A stretch of DNA of 64,000 bases, taken from positions 1 through 64,000 of the forward strand of contig SFVC01000008.1 of NCBI GenBank assembly GCA_004560375.1. The letters run 5' to 3'. Numbering within the stretch: position 1 is the stretch's first letter; each line of letters begins with the position of its first letter. The position numbers and the translations under genes were made by a program. This DNA is from a bacterium (GTDB lineage: Bacteria > Bacillota > Clostridia > Oscillospirales > Oscillospiraceae). The notes beneath the pieces are model-generated. The model was not told where the DNA came from. It saw only the letters and a program-made list of their open reading frames with translations, and made no database searches. Positions 1 to 8,563 of this stretch are shown piece after piece.

Positions 1-198
1 TCCCAGCACATCGGCCAACTCCACGGCTTCGGTGTATCTGAGCGACCCGCGCCGCAGCTTGCCGGACAGGTTGGGGACGCTGCTGCTCCAGCCGTGTTCG
101 TCGGCCAGCAGCTCCACCACCTCCGTCATGGTCATACCCTCCCGGGTGATGTAGGATTTCACTTCGTTGCGGCAGTTTACCGCCTTGCTTCTGCTCAT
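1..198 (-). CDS. small helix-turn-helix-type protein, N-terminal 66 residues (cut by the window edge)
   Basis: The frame opens at an ATG at 198 on the minus strand, preceded by AAAGGA about eight bases upstream, and runs off the window at base 1. The 66 visible residues are rich in short helices. A stretch reading TMTEVVELLADEHG, then SVPNLSGKLRRGSLRYTEA, looks like a compact HTH module of the small regulators (DUF6471-like) found in integrative elements of gut Firmicutes. The C-terminus is not visible. Its local base composition, like that of the next gene, is lower in GC than the chromosomal genes to the right. Function beyond probable DNA binding is not assigned. Confidence 0.55.
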   Translation of the reverse strand, partial: MSRSKAVNCRNEVKSYITREGMTMTEVVELLADEHGWSSSVPNLSGKLRRGSLRYTEAVELADVLG

Positions 199-767
199 AT
201 TTACAATTCCTTTCCCTTTTTGGATTCGCTCTGTGGTATAATAAATGTGCTGAATGGCGCCACTCATTTGCCGCAGAGCGTTGTTTTATCATGGACGGCC
301 ATCCGCTGGAATTGCCGCCTGTGTATCCCTGTTCACAAGGGACACCTATCGTTTTTGCTGTTCCGCTTGACTGTTCGTGGTTCGGTGACAGCTCACGCGG
401 AACGGCGTACTGTGTTCACTGTCCGGCGCATCGTAGTTTGATATGGACAGCGGTACAAAAACAGCGGGTTCTTCGCTGTTTTCACATGGTTTGAAAATAG
501 CTGTGGTTTTTTGCCGCTTTTCCCGAATGTCGTTCCTGCCCGGAGGATCGCTCCCAGCGTTCTCGTCCCCGTTGGTGCGCCGGATGCGTCACTTCGCCGG
601 GGGACATATCCCATTCGGACGGTCATTCGATTTTCAAGGTTCAGGTGTTCCTACAAGAACAGTTTAGCGAAAAAATACGCTCTTTCCCGTATATCCAAGA
701 GGTCGGAAAAGAGCACAAAACAGGGTGGATTTCCACGCTTAGAGACAGAAAGAAGGAGGGGTACGCC
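199..767. other. gene-poor stretch between two small regulators
   Basis: No convincing gene was found here. Several open frames of 67-115 codons overlap on both strands, without ribosome binding sites or recognisable protein features. A TATAAT-like hexamer lies at 237-242. An imperfect inverted repeat at about 321-345 (GTGTATCCCT, then AAGGGACAC) could be an operator. The stretch is probably the regulatory region between the divergent genes at 1-198 and 768-1613. Confidence 0.4.
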
Positions 768-1613
768 ATGCAGGTGAAACTCACCATACAGGAGCGGTTG
801 AAGGATTTGCGTGTGGAACGGGGCCTGACGCTGGAACAGCTCGCGGAGCAAACCGGGCTTTCCAAGTCCGCCCTCGGCAAATATGAGGCAGATGACTTCA
901 AGGACATCAGCCCGTTCAGCATCATTACGCTGGCAAAGTTCTATGGTGTGTCCACGGACTATCTGCTGGGTATGACAGAAACAAAAAATCACCCAGACAC
1001 AGAGCTGGACGCTCTGCATCTGAGTGACGATGCCATAGAAGTATTAAAGGCGGGACAGTTCAATCACCGGCTGCTGTCGGAAATGCTTTGCCACAAGGAT
1101 TTCCAGCGTATGATGCTGGATGCGGAGATTTATGTGGATCGGATCGCAGATATGCGGATCAATGATATGAACGCCATGCTAGAAGCAGTTCGTAAGATGG
1201 CTCTGATGAAGCAGGCCGGGCAGGACGATCTTTCCACCCGGACATTGGAACTGGCCCAGGTGCGGGAGGATGATTATTTCGGTCATGTGCTTGCCGACGA
1301 TCTGAAAGCGATCCTCCGTGACATTCGGGAGGAGCACAGCACCGACACCACAACGGCAGATACGCCCTCCATTGCGGAGGAAGTGCAGGCCCAGTTGAAG
1401 GATGCCATGAACTTTGAGGGCAGCGACGCCGAGAAACAGGCAAGGATATTCCTTGCGACATTCGGTATTGATTACGATGCCATTACCAAGGAGCAATTCA
1501 TCAATCTCATTGAAGTATTAAAACTGTCCAAACACATGAAAAGCCCAACTAACCAGCGCGGCAAGGCGAGGCCATACCAGCCTCATGGGAAAGGAAAACG
1601 GAAACGCAAATAA
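768..1613 (+). CDS. XRE-family helix-turn-helix transcriptional regulator (281 aa)
   Basis: Residues 7-62 form a Cro/C1-type HTH (ERLKDLRVERGLTLEQLAEQ, then TGLSKSALGKYE and a terminal FYGVSTDYLLG), typical of phage- and ICE-type repressors. The rest is a mostly helical region of unknown fold and a strongly basic tail (KGKRKRK). The start at 768 was chosen because AGAAGGAGGGG lies just upstream; the open frame continues to 645 without a better site. A strong terminator follows immediately. Long XRE proteins like this are common control genes of conjugative elements in gut Firmicutes. Together with the lower GC content and the small HTH gene to the left, this suggests the end of an integrated element. 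Confidence 0.8.
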   Translation: MQVKLTIQERLKDLRVERGLTLEQLAEQTGLSKSALGKYEADDFKDISPFSIITLAKFYGVSTDYLLGMTETKNHPDTELDALHLSDDAIEVLKAGQFNHRLLSEMLCHKDFQRMMLDAEIYVDRIADMRINDMNAMLEAVRKMALMKQAGQDDLSTRTLELAQVREDDYFGHVLADDLKAILRDIREEHSTDTTTADTPSIAEEVQAQLKDAMNFEGSDAEKQARIFLATFGIDYDAITKEQFINLIEVLKLSKHMKSPTNQRGKARPYQPHGKGKRKRK

Positions 1614-1620
1614 ACAGAAA

Positions 1621-1665
1621 AACACGCCATACTCAGCCTTTGAAGCTGAATATGGCGTGTTTTTT
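1621..1665 (+). terminator. intrinsic terminator after the XRE gene
   Basis: Arms AACACGCCATACTCAGC (1621-1637) and its near-complement (1645-1661) form a 16-17 bp stem followed by a T run. It lies seven bases past the stop codon of the regulator. Confidence 0.9.
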
Positions 1666-1699
1666 CGTTGACCAATCCCGTCTGACAGATGCTCATTTC

Positions 1700-1717
1700 G
1701 TGTTATTTGGATAACAC
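1700..1717. repeat. 18-bp perfect inverted repeat near the probable element boundary
   Basis: GTGTTAT-TTGG-ATAACAC is a perfect 7+4+7 palindrome in an AT-rich patch, at the point where base composition changes from the low-GC regulator region to the GC-rich chromosome. It has no T run and is not a terminator. It could be a binding site or the core of an attachment site; nothing in the sequence decides this. Confidence 0.45.
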
Positions 1718-1730
1718 TGTTTTACGAACA

Positions 1731-1796
1731 CCTGCCATCCGGCAGGCGGCTTTTTTGCCCTCCGGCAAAAAAGCGCCCCCGCGGTCGCAGGGGCGC
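1731..1796. terminator. facing terminators between the XRE region and pta
   Basis: On the plus strand CCTGCC-ATCC-GGCAGG (1731-1746) is followed within a few bases by TTTTTT. On the minus strand a hairpin at 1773-1796 (GCGCCCCTGC...GCGGGGGCGC) is followed by six Ts at 1772-1767; this is the terminator of pta. Confidence 0.7.
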
Positions 1797-1827
1797 AAAG
1801 GACGCGGTACGCTTTAAGTATGACGGC

Positions 1828-2805
1828 TCACTCCGCCAGAGCGGCGGTGATGATGGCCATCGAATAGACCTCCAGGGCGTTGCAGCCCCGGGACAGGTCG
1901 TTGATGGGGGCGTTCAGGCCCAGCAGAATGGGGCCGTAGGCGTCAAAGTTGCCCAGGCGCTGGGCGATCTTGTAGCCGATGTTGCCGGCGGTGATCTCCG
2001 GGAAGATGAAGACGTTGGCATAGCCCGCCACCGGGGAGCCGGGGAACTTCAGCTGGCCCACCGAGGGGTTGACGGCGGCGTCGAACTGCATCTCGCCGTC
2101 CACGGGGAAGTCCAGATCCATTTCCTTCAGCCGCTTGGTGACGTTTCGCATCTTGTCCACGCTGGCGCCCTTGCCGGAACCGTTGGTGGAGTAGCTCAGC
2201 ATGGCCACCTTGGGATCCACCCCGAAAATCCGGGCGCACTTGGCCACCTCCTGGGTGATCTCCACCAGCTCGTCCTCGTTGGGGTCGATGTTGATGGCGC
2301 AGTCCCCCATGGCCAGCACCTGGTTGCCGCCGGTGGCGAAGGGCCGCACCAGGATGAAGCAGGAGGACACGATCTTGTTGCCCGGCTTGGTCTTGACAAG
2401 CTGGAGGGCGGGGCGCACGGTGTCGGCGGTGGAGTAGGTGGCGCCGCCCAGCAGGCAGTCCGCCTTGCCCATGGCCACCAGCATGGTGCCGAAGTAGTTG
2501 GACTTGCTCAGGGCCTCCCGGCATTCGTCGGCGGTCATCTTGCCCTTACGCAGCTCCACCATCTTGTCCACCATCTCGTCCATGCCCTCATAGGTGGCGG
2601 GATCCAGGATCTGCACGTCCCGCACGTTGAGGCTCTCCCGCTCGGCGGCAGCCAGAATCTCCGCCCGGTCGCCGATGAGGATGGGGGTGAGGAAGGTGCC
2701 GGACAGCAGGCGGGCGGACGCCTCCAGGATGCGGGGGTCGGAGCCCTCGGTGAACACGATAGTCTTGGGGCTTTCCTTCAGCTTTTGAATGAGTTTTCGG
2801 AACAT
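1828..2805 (-). CDS. pta: phosphate acetyltransferase (325 aa)
   Basis: Catalyses acetyl-CoA + phosphate to acetyl phosphate + CoA in the cytoplasm, the step before acetate kinase in acetate formation with ATP gain. The length matches the short catalytic-domain-only Pta of Firmicutes, lacking the N-terminal P-loop/DRTGG extension of enterobacteria. Family hallmarks are visible: TEGSDPRILEAS near the N-terminus, LLGGATYSTADTVRPALQ in the middle, YSTNGSGKG, and a C-terminal GNIGYKIAQRLG with GPILLGLNAP. The ATG at 2805 has GGGAGGTAA upstream. A consensus-like promoter and a terminator make it a single-gene unit. No ackA is in the window. Confidence 0.97.
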   Translation of the reverse strand: MFRKLIQKLKESPKTIVFTEGSDPRILEASARLLSGTFLTPILIGDRAEILAAAERESLNVRDVQILDPATYEGMDEMVDKMVELRKGKMTADECREALSKSNYFGTMLVAMGKADCLLGGATYSTADTVRPALQLVKTKPGNKIVSSCFILVRPFATGGNQVLAMGDCAINIDPNEDELVEITQEVAKCARIFGVDPKVAMLSYSTNGSGKGASVDKMRNVTKRLKEMDLDFPVDGEMQFDAAVNPSVGQLKFPGSPVAGYANVFIFPEITAGNIGYKIAQRLGNFDAYGPILLGLNAPINDLSRGCNALEVYSMAIITAALAE

Positions 2806-2861
2806 AATTGTTACCTCCCAGTCAGGTTTTGCCGGCGGGACACAAACGCCGCTTTGGGACT

Positions 2862-2890
2862 ACTGTACCACCCTTCCCCCCATTTTTCAA
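2862..2890 (-). promoter_or_regulatory. sigma-A-type promoter of pta
   Basis: Read on the minus strand, TTGAAA (2890-2885) and TACAGT (2867-2862) are separated by exactly 17 bases, 56 bases upstream of the pta start. Confidence 0.75.
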
Positions 2891-3033
2891 GGGGGGATAT
2901 GAATATTTTTGCAAAATTCGGTATCTTGGAGCAGGCGGGAGGAACCCCCGCCCCGCGCCGGCGTTTCTCCAAAACGGGGCGTCCCCAACCCGGGTCTCTC
3001 AAACTTTTGGCCGGCCAAGATGGCAAAACACCC

Positions 3034-3062
3034 TTTACAAACCGTTTTCCCATGGGTATACT
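3034..3062 (+). promoter_or_regulatory. sigma-A-type promoter of the XRE/MBOAT operon
   Basis: TTTACA (3034-3039), a 17-base spacer and TATACT (3057-3062). The 407-base gap between pta and the XRE gene (2806-3212) otherwise holds only the pta promoter and no convincing gene. Confidence 0.75.
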
Positions 3063-3212
3063 ATACCTGCTGTACTTGGGGCGCCCGAGCCCCGCCTATG
3101 ACGCCGTCCGGATCCGCCGGACGGACCCTATGAGGAATCGCCGGAACGTCCCCCGCCTGCGGATCTGTCCCGCCCTTCCTCGATGAGACTTACAAGAGGG
3201 GGAACTAACAAC

Positions 3213-3917
3213 ATGACAAATCCGAATTTCGCGCGCACCCTTTCCCTGCTGCGGCAGGAGAAGGGCATCTCCCAGCGGCAGGCCGCCAAGGCCCTGGGCA
3301 TCTCCCAGGCCCTGCTGTCCCACTATGAGAACGGGGCCCGGGAGCCTGGCCTGGTCTTTGTGGGCAAGGCCTGCGACTTTTATAATGTATCCGCCGACTT
3401 TCTGCTGGGCCGAACCCTCAGCCGGGACGGCACCACCATCCTGGACGCGGACACCCTCTACGACGTGTCCGACGAGCGGGACAACGTGCTGCGGGGCTCG
3501 GTGCTGGCCACCCTGTCCAAGAAGCTGGTGGTGAACTCGGTGGGCCTGCTGTTCGACCTGCTCAGCCGGCTGGGCAACAAAAACGCCATCCGGGCGGCGG
3601 CCAACTACCTGTCCACCACCGTCTACATCCTGTTCCGGCACCTCCACCGGGCGGGGCCCAACGGGGAGGAGGATATCTTCTCCGTGCCCGACGCCTGGTT
3701 TGTGGCGGGGCTGCCCCGGTCGGACATGATCATGAGCGAGGCCCAGTACGCCCAGGCCCTGAGCAACCCCGGCAAGGGGGCCCAGTTCCCGCCCATGGAT
3801 CACGCCTCCATGAAGGAGGCCTACCCGGGCACCTACCAGTCCCTGCTCCAGATCGTCCACACCTGCGGGGAGCGGCTCAACGGGGAGATGGCCGATCATC
3901 TGGAAAACGTCAAGTAG
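3213..3917 (+). CDS. XRE-family transcriptional regulator heading an MBOAT operon (234 aa)
   Basis: Residues 1-62 are a clear Cro/C1 HTH (LRQEKGISQRQAAKALGISQ, then ALLSHYENGAREPG and FYNVSADFLLGR). About 170 residues of unrecognised, partly hydrophobic helical sequence follow. The ATG at 3213 was preferred over one at 3183 because AGAGGGGG lies at a workable distance and the HTH begins there. The MBOAT gene starts 42 bases downstream behind its own ribosome binding site, so the two are probably co-transcribed. The regulator may control this operon, but no operator could be identified with confidence near its promoter. Confidence 0.85.
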   Translation: MTNPNFARTLSLLRQEKGISQRQAAKALGISQALLSHYENGAREPGLVFVGKACDFYNVSADFLLGRTLSRDGTTILDADTLYDVSDERDNVLRGSVLATLSKKLVVNSVGLLFDLLSRLGNKNAIRAAANYLSTTVYILFRHLHRAGPNGEEDIFSVPDAWFVAGLPRSDMIMSEAQYAQALSNPGKGAQFPPMDHASMKEAYPGTYQSLLQIVHTCGERLNGEMADHLENVK

Positions 3918-3959
3918 GGTGCGCGCCCGTAGCGGAACCCCAAGGAGGGAGGCGGATCG

Positions 3960-5408
3960 GTGAACGTCCAGAGCCATCTGTTTGTGCTGGCCTACCTGCC
4001 TGCCCTGCTCGTTGCGTGGCGGGCGGTCAACGCCCGGGCGGGGAACCGGTGGGCCCGGGTGTGCCTGCTGGGCGCGGGCGCGCTGTTCTGCGGCTGGGGC
4101 GCCCCTTTGTCCCTGCTGGTGCTGGCGGGGGAGGGAGCGGTGAGCTACCTGCTGGGCCGCCGGATCGCCGGGGGCGATCCCCATAAAAAGGCCCTGCTGT
4201 GGGCAGGGGGGCTGCTGCCGCTGCTGGTGCTGGCCTTCTTCAAATACACCGGCTTCGCCCTGTCCCTCACCCCGCTGGAGGGGCTGTTTACGCCCCCGGC
4301 GGGGCTGATGCCCCTGGGGCTGTCCTTCCTCACCTTCCAGCAGATCCTCTGGCTGCGGGACTGCTATGACGGGCAGATCCCGGAGGAGGTCACCCCCCTG
4401 GACTACGCCTGCTGCCTCACCTTCTTCGCCACCGCCACCTGCGGGCCCATCACCCGGATCGGGGAACTGGCCCCCCAGCTCCGGAGGCCCGCCCCTTTCT
4501 CCTGGGACGGGCTGGCGGCGAGGCTGTACTGCTTTTCCCTGGGGCTGGGCAAGAAGGTGCTCCTGGCGGCCATGTTCGCCAACGGGGCGGACTACGGCTT
4601 TGCCAACGCCGCCGCCCTGCCTCCCGCGGACTGCGCGCTGACCATCTTGTGCTATACCCTGCAAATTTATTTCGACTTCTCCGGCTACTGCGACATGGCC
4701 CACGGCATGGCGAACATGATGGGCGTAGCCCTGCCGGTGAACTTCAACAGCCCCTACCAGGCCCTGTCGCCGCGGGACTTCTGGAGCCGGTGGCACATCA
4801 CCCTGTCCCGGTTCTTCCGCCGGTGCGTGTACATTCCCCTGGGGGGAAGCCGGAGGGGGACGACCGTCACCTGCCGGAACCTCCTGATCGTGTTCCTGCT
4901 GTCCGGGCTGTGGCACGGGGCTGGGTGGGGCTTCCTGATCTGGGGGGCCCTCCACGGCCTGGCCATGGTGCTCCAGCGACTGCTCAAGGGCAGGGTGACC
5001 CTGCCCCGGCCGGTGGCGTGGCTGCTCACCTTCCTGTTTGTCAATCTGGCCTGGGTGTTTTTCCGGGCGGGGACGGCGGGGCAGGCCCTGACCCTCCTGG
5101 GCGGGCTATTCGGCCCCGGCTGGGCTCTGCCGTCGCCGGAGTTTGCCGCCGCCCTGCCCCTGACGGCGGCGGGGGAGGCCCTGGCCTTCCTCCAGCGGGT
5201 GATCGCCCCAGGGGGGAACCTGTTCCGCTACTGGATCCCGCTGCTGCTCTTGCCGGTGGGGCTGGCGCTGCTGGCCTGCCCCAACCCCACGGCTCAGGCG
5301 GAAAACTTCCGGCCCACGACAGGGCGGGCGGCGCTGTGCGCGGCCTGTCTGGCGGCGTCGGTGCTGTTTCTGTCCGGGGTGGATACCTTTATCTATGCTA
5401 ACTTTTAG
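3960..5408 (+). CDS. MBOAT-family membrane-bound O-acyltransferase (482 aa)
   Basis: Polytopic membrane protein with about ten hydrophobic segments, of the family that includes AlgI, DltB and PatA. These enzymes move acyl groups across the membrane to an extracytoplasmic acceptor. Family features: FKYTGF after the second helix group, LSFLTFQQILWLRDCY, YFDFSGYCDMAHGMANMMG, SPRDFWSRWHITLSRFFRR and SGLWHGAGWGFLIWG, the last containing the invariant catalytic His. The GTG start at 3960 has AAGGAGGGA upstream. The next gene encodes an SGNH-like exported protein, the usual partner that completes transfer onto a surface polymer. The acceptor is unknown. A second MBOAT lies at 41326-42759. Confidence 0.93.
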   Translation: MNVQSHLFVLAYLPALLVAWRAVNARAGNRWARVCLLGAGALFCGWGAPLSLLVLAGEGAVSYLLGRRIAGGDPHKKALLWAGGLLPLLVLAFFKYTGFALSLTPLEGLFTPPAGLMPLGLSFLTFQQILWLRDCYDGQIPEEVTPLDYACCLTFFATATCGPITRIGELAPQLRRPAPFSWDGLAARLYCFSLGLGKKVLLAAMFANGADYGFANAAALPPADCALTILCYTLQIYFDFSGYCDMAHGMANMMGVALPVNFNSPYQALSPRDFWSRWHITLSRFFRRCVYIPLGGSRRGTTVTCRNLLIVFLLSGLWHGAGWGFLIWGALHGLAMVLQRLLKGRVTLPRPVAWLLTFLFVNLAWVFFRAGTAGQALTLLGGLFGPGWALPSPEFAAALPLTAAGEALAFLQRVIAPGGNLFRYWIPLLLLPVGLALLACPNPTAQAENFRPTTGRAALCAACLAASVLFLSGVDTFIYANF

Positions 5409-5446
5409 GAAGTACCTTGTCAGGACAACGGGAAAGGGGGCGCTCT

Positions 5447-6478
5447 GTGAAGGCGAAACGGTTTTTCATCGGGGCGCTGCTGGCGGCGGGGACGGCGCTG
5501 GCCGCCTGCGCCGGGCTGGTGGCCTGGACGGATCCCCTGCTGTCCGCCGGGACGCTGGAGGAGGGGGACACGGCCCTCTTTGTCAACGAGCGGTACGAGG
5601 CGGCGGGGCTGATCCGCCGGCAGGACTACCGCAACCTGGTGATGGGCACGTCGCTGGCGGCCAACTTCCGGGCCTCCTGGTTCACCCAGGGGCTGGGCGG
5701 CGGAACGCTGAAGGTCACCTTCCCCGACGGGCGGCTCAGCGAGTTTGACACGGCGCTGGATCTGGCCTGCCGCACCCACGGCGACCCCGAGCGGGTCTAC
5801 TTCGGCCTGGATCCCAATATCCTGATCCGGGCGGATCAGCGCTCGGAGCTGCCGGACTACCTCTACAACGACAACCCGCTGGACGACATCCAGCTCTACC
5901 TCAACGCCGAGAGCCTGGCCCTGGCGGTGAAATCCCTGCTGCAGGGGGAGGAGGCCAAGACCACCCTGGACGAAGCCTACGCCTGGGACAGAACCCACTA
6001 TTTTTCCCGAGAGACCGCCCTGGCGGGCTACCCCAGGCCGGAGCCCACGGGGCAGCTCCTGCCCGCGGACGCCTTTCTGGACGCCGCCCGGGCCAACGTG
6101 GCGGTGATCCGGGGCTGGGCGGCGGCCCACCCGGATACCCAGTTTATCGTGTGGTTCCCGCCCTACAGCGTGCTGTACTGGGATCAGGCCCAACGGCTGG
6201 GCCGGACGGAGGCGGTGCTCACCGCCGTGGAGTACGCCTGGGAGGAGCTGCTGAAGTGCGAGAACGTGCAGGTGGTCAGCTTCCTCAACGCCCAGAGATT
6301 TACCACCAACCTGGACAACTACGGCGACCACATCCACTGCTCCTCCGCCGTCACCCGTTGGATGGCCGGGGAGTTGATGGCGGGCCGGTGGCGGATCTGG
6401 CCCGATGCGTACCACAGCCAGATGGACGAGCTGCGGCAGTTCGTGACCCAGTATGACTACGACGCCATTTTTGCGTGA
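5447..6478 (+). CDS. SGNH/AlgX-like membrane-anchored partner of the MBOAT acyltransferase (343 aa)
   Basis: An N-terminal basic and hydrophobic segment (KRFFIGALLAAGTALAACAG) acts as a signal anchor and places the rest outside the cell. VMGTSLAANF resembles the nucleophile block of DltD/AlgX-type SGNH proteins, and YGDHIHCSSAVT near the C-terminus supplies a D-x-x-H-like pair. FPPYSVLYW is another DltD-like stretch. The GTG at 5447 is preceded by GAAAGGGGG; a TTG at 5417 with a site overlapping the MBOAT stop is the alternative. The gene is 38 bases after the MBOAT gene and 15 bases before lepA. Likely role: receiving or transferring the acyl group on a surface glycan. The catalytic assignment is inferred. 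Confidence 0.72.
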   Translation: MKAKRFFIGALLAAGTALAACAGLVAWTDPLLSAGTLEEGDTALFVNERYEAAGLIRRQDYRNLVMGTSLAANFRASWFTQGLGGGTLKVTFPDGRLSEFDTALDLACRTHGDPERVYFGLDPNILIRADQRSELPDYLYNDNPLDDIQLYLNAESLALAVKSLLQGEEAKTTLDEAYAWDRTHYFSRETALAGYPRPEPTGQLLPADAFLDAARANVAVIRGWAAAHPDTQFIVWFPPYSVLYWDQAQRLGRTEAVLTAVEYAWEELLKCENVQVVSFLNAQRFTTNLDNYGDHIHCSSAVTRWMAGELMAGRWRIWPDAYHSQMDELRQFVTQYDYDAIFA

Positions 6479-6493
6479 ACCCGGAGGTATGCT

Positions 6494-8305
6494 ATGACAG
6501 ATCAATCGAAAATCCGGAACTTTTCCATCATCGCCCACATCGATCACGGTAAATCCACCCTGTCGGATCGGATGATTGAGATCTGCGGCGCGGTGGAGCA
6601 GCGGCAGATGGCGTCCCAGCTGCTGGACAACATGGATCTGGAGCGGGAGCGGGGCATCACCATCAAGGCCCGGGCCGTCCGCATGGACTACAAGGCCGCC
6701 GACGGCCAGACCTACTGCCTGAACCTCATCGACACCCCGGGCCACGTGGACTTCAACTACGAGGTGAGCCGCTCCCTGGCGGCCTGCGAAGGGGCGGTGC
6801 TGGTGGTGGACGCCGCCCAGGGGGTGGAGGCCCAGACCCTGGCCAACACCTATCTGGCCCTGGAGCACGACCTGGAGATCCGGCCGGTGCTCAACAAGAT
6901 CGACCTGCCCGCCGCCGACCCCCAGCGGGTGAAACATGAGATTGAGGACATCATCGGCCTGCCCGCCCTGGACGCGCCGGAGATCTCCGCCAAACAGGGG
7001 ATCAACATTCCGGCGGTGCTGGAGGACATCGTACACAACATCCCCGCCCCCGCCGGCGACCCGTCCGCCCCCCTGAAGGCTCTGATCTTCGACAGCCAGT
7101 ACGACCCCTATCTGGGGGTCATCGTCTACTTCCGCGTCATGGAGGGCGCCCTGCGCCCGGGAATGCAGGTGAAGCTCATGGCCTCCGGGGCCCAGTACAC
7201 CGTGCTGGACTGCGGCTACCTGCGGCCCCTGGGCATGGACAGCGCCCCCGAGCTGTCCGCCGGCGAGGTGGGCTGGTTCACCGCCTCCATCAAAAACGTG
7301 AAGGACACCCGGGTGGGCGACACCATCACCGAGGCCGCCCGCCCCACCGCCGAACCCCTCCCCGGCTACCGCCCCGCCCAGGCCATGGTGTACTGCGGCG
7401 TATACACCGAGGACGGCTCCAAATACCCCGACCTGCGGGACGCGCTGGAGAAGCTCCAGCTCAACGACGCGTCGCTGTCCTTCGAGCCCGAGTCCTCCGT
7501 GGCCCTGGGCTTCGGCTTCCGGTGCGGCTTTTTGGGGATGCTCCACATGGAGATCATCCAGGAGCGGCTGGAGCGGGAGTTTGATCTGGATCTCATCACC
7601 ACATTACCTTCCGTTATTTATGAGGTGACGAAAACGGACGGGACTGTGGTGCGGGTGGACAACCCCCACAACTACCCCGACCCGGGCTCCATCAAGCAGG
7701 CCATGGAGCCCTATGCCGCCGTGGCCATCATCTCCCCGCCGGACTATGTGGGGGCCATCATGCCCCTGTGCCAGGATCGCCGGGGGGAGTACAAGGATAT
7801 GCAGTATCTGGACACCAATCTGGTGGAGATCCGGTATCTCATGCCGCTGAACGAGATCATCTACGACTTTTTCGACACGCTGAAGGCCAAGACCCGGGGC
7901 TACGCCTCCTTGGACTATGAGCTGGACGAATACAGGCCGTCGGATCTGGTGAAAGTAGATCTGCTGCTCAACGGCGACCAGGTGGACGCGCTGTCTTTCA
8001 TCGCCCACCGGGAGAAGGCGTACAAGCGGGCCCGTCGGATCTGCGAGAAGCTGAAGGAGAACATCCCCCGCCAGATGTTCGAGGTACCCATCCAGGCGGC
8101 CATCGGCGGCAAGGTCATCGCCCGGGAGACGCTGAAGGCCCTGCGAAAGGACGTGCTGGCCAAGTGCTACGGCGGCGACATCACCCGGAAGAAGAAGCTG
8201 CTGGAGAAGCAGAAGGAAGGCAAAAAGAAAATGCGCTCCCTGGGCACGGTGCAGATGCCTACGGAGGCATTTATGGCCGTCCTCAAGATTGACGACGAGG
8301 GGTGA
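6494..8305 (+). CDS. lepA: elongation factor 4 (LepA), ribosome-associated GTPase (603 aa)
   Basis: Back-translocating or remodelling GTPase of the EF-G family. The G motifs are intact: AHIDHGKSTLSDRM (P-loop), DTPGHVDFNYEV (G3) and NKIDLP (G4). RERGITIKAR is the switch I region. The LepA-specific C-terminal domain ends with RKDVLAKCYGGDITRKKKLL and the basic KQKEGKKKMR stretch. Length is normal for the family. The start has GGAGGTATGCT upstream, and the gene follows the SGNH gene by only 15 bases, so it may be read through from the acylation operon. No own promoter was seen. Confidence 0.98.
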   Translation: MTDQSKIRNFSIIAHIDHGKSTLSDRMIEICGAVEQRQMASQLLDNMDLERERGITIKARAVRMDYKAADGQTYCLNLIDTPGHVDFNYEVSRSLAACEGAVLVVDAAQGVEAQTLANTYLALEHDLEIRPVLNKIDLPAADPQRVKHEIEDIIGLPALDAPEISAKQGINIPAVLEDIVHNIPAPAGDPSAPLKALIFDSQYDPYLGVIVYFRVMEGALRPGMQVKLMASGAQYTVLDCGYLRPLGMDSAPELSAGEVGWFTASIKNVKDTRVGDTITEAARPTAEPLPGYRPAQAMVYCGVYTEDGSKYPDLRDALEKLQLNDASLSFEPESSVALGFGFRCGFLGMLHMEIIQERLEREFDLDLITTLPSVIYEVTKTDGTVVRVDNPHNYPDPGSIKQAMEPYAAVAIISPPDYVGAIMPLCQDRRGEYKDMQYLDTNLVEIRYLMPLNEIIYDFFDTLKAKTRGYASLDYELDEYRPSDLVKVDLLLNGDQVDALSFIAHREKAYKRARRICEKLKENIPRQMFEVPIQAAIGGKVIARETLKALRKDVLAKCYGGDITRKKKLLEKQKEGKKKMRSLGTVQMPTEAFMAVLKIDDEG

Positions 8306-8405
8306 ACCCCTCACGCACCCCCGCCCCTGCGGGGGGCTGGCCCCTGGCAAGGGGGTGCCCCCTTCCCTGATCCCCCGGCCCCCCGGGGGGCGCGCCTCCG
8401 GCGGG

Positions 8406-8437
8406 GGTTACTTTCTCTCGCGCGAGAGAAAGTAACC
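8406..8437. repeat. 32-bp perfect palindrome, GTTACTTTCT repeat family, copy 1
   Basis: A perfect self-complementary block, GGTTACTTTCTCTCGC followed by its exact complement, in a GC-rich, gene-free stretch (8306-8563). It shares GGTTACTTTCT and AGAAAGTAAC with the element at 9364-9391. The flank CAAAGAGCGCGC is reminiscent of dispersed intergenic repeats. No T run follows, so it is not a simple terminator. Confidence 0.75.
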
Positions 8438-8563
8438 AAAGAGCGCGCATAGGGGGTTCCCCCCTATGTACCCCCTTCTCCCTTGGAGGACATGGTGGGG
8501 GAGTGACCGGCGCGTGGGGGCGGGACTGATTTGCTCCCCATTGGTGCTGCCGCCCATGTGCGG

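Noticed and set aside
393..626. 77-codon minus-strand frame in the left intergenic region
   Set aside because: It has no ribosome binding site or recognisable domain and overlaps other weak frames. It could be part of an element but is not supportable as a gene.
2785..3186. open frames of 74-133 codons between pta and the XRE gene
   Set aside because: The region holds two good opposing promoters and no ribosome binding site matching these frames.
5420..7546. 708-codon open frame antisense to the SGNH and lepA genes
   Set aside because: The LepA sequence is unmistakable on the plus strand; the shadow has no start signal.
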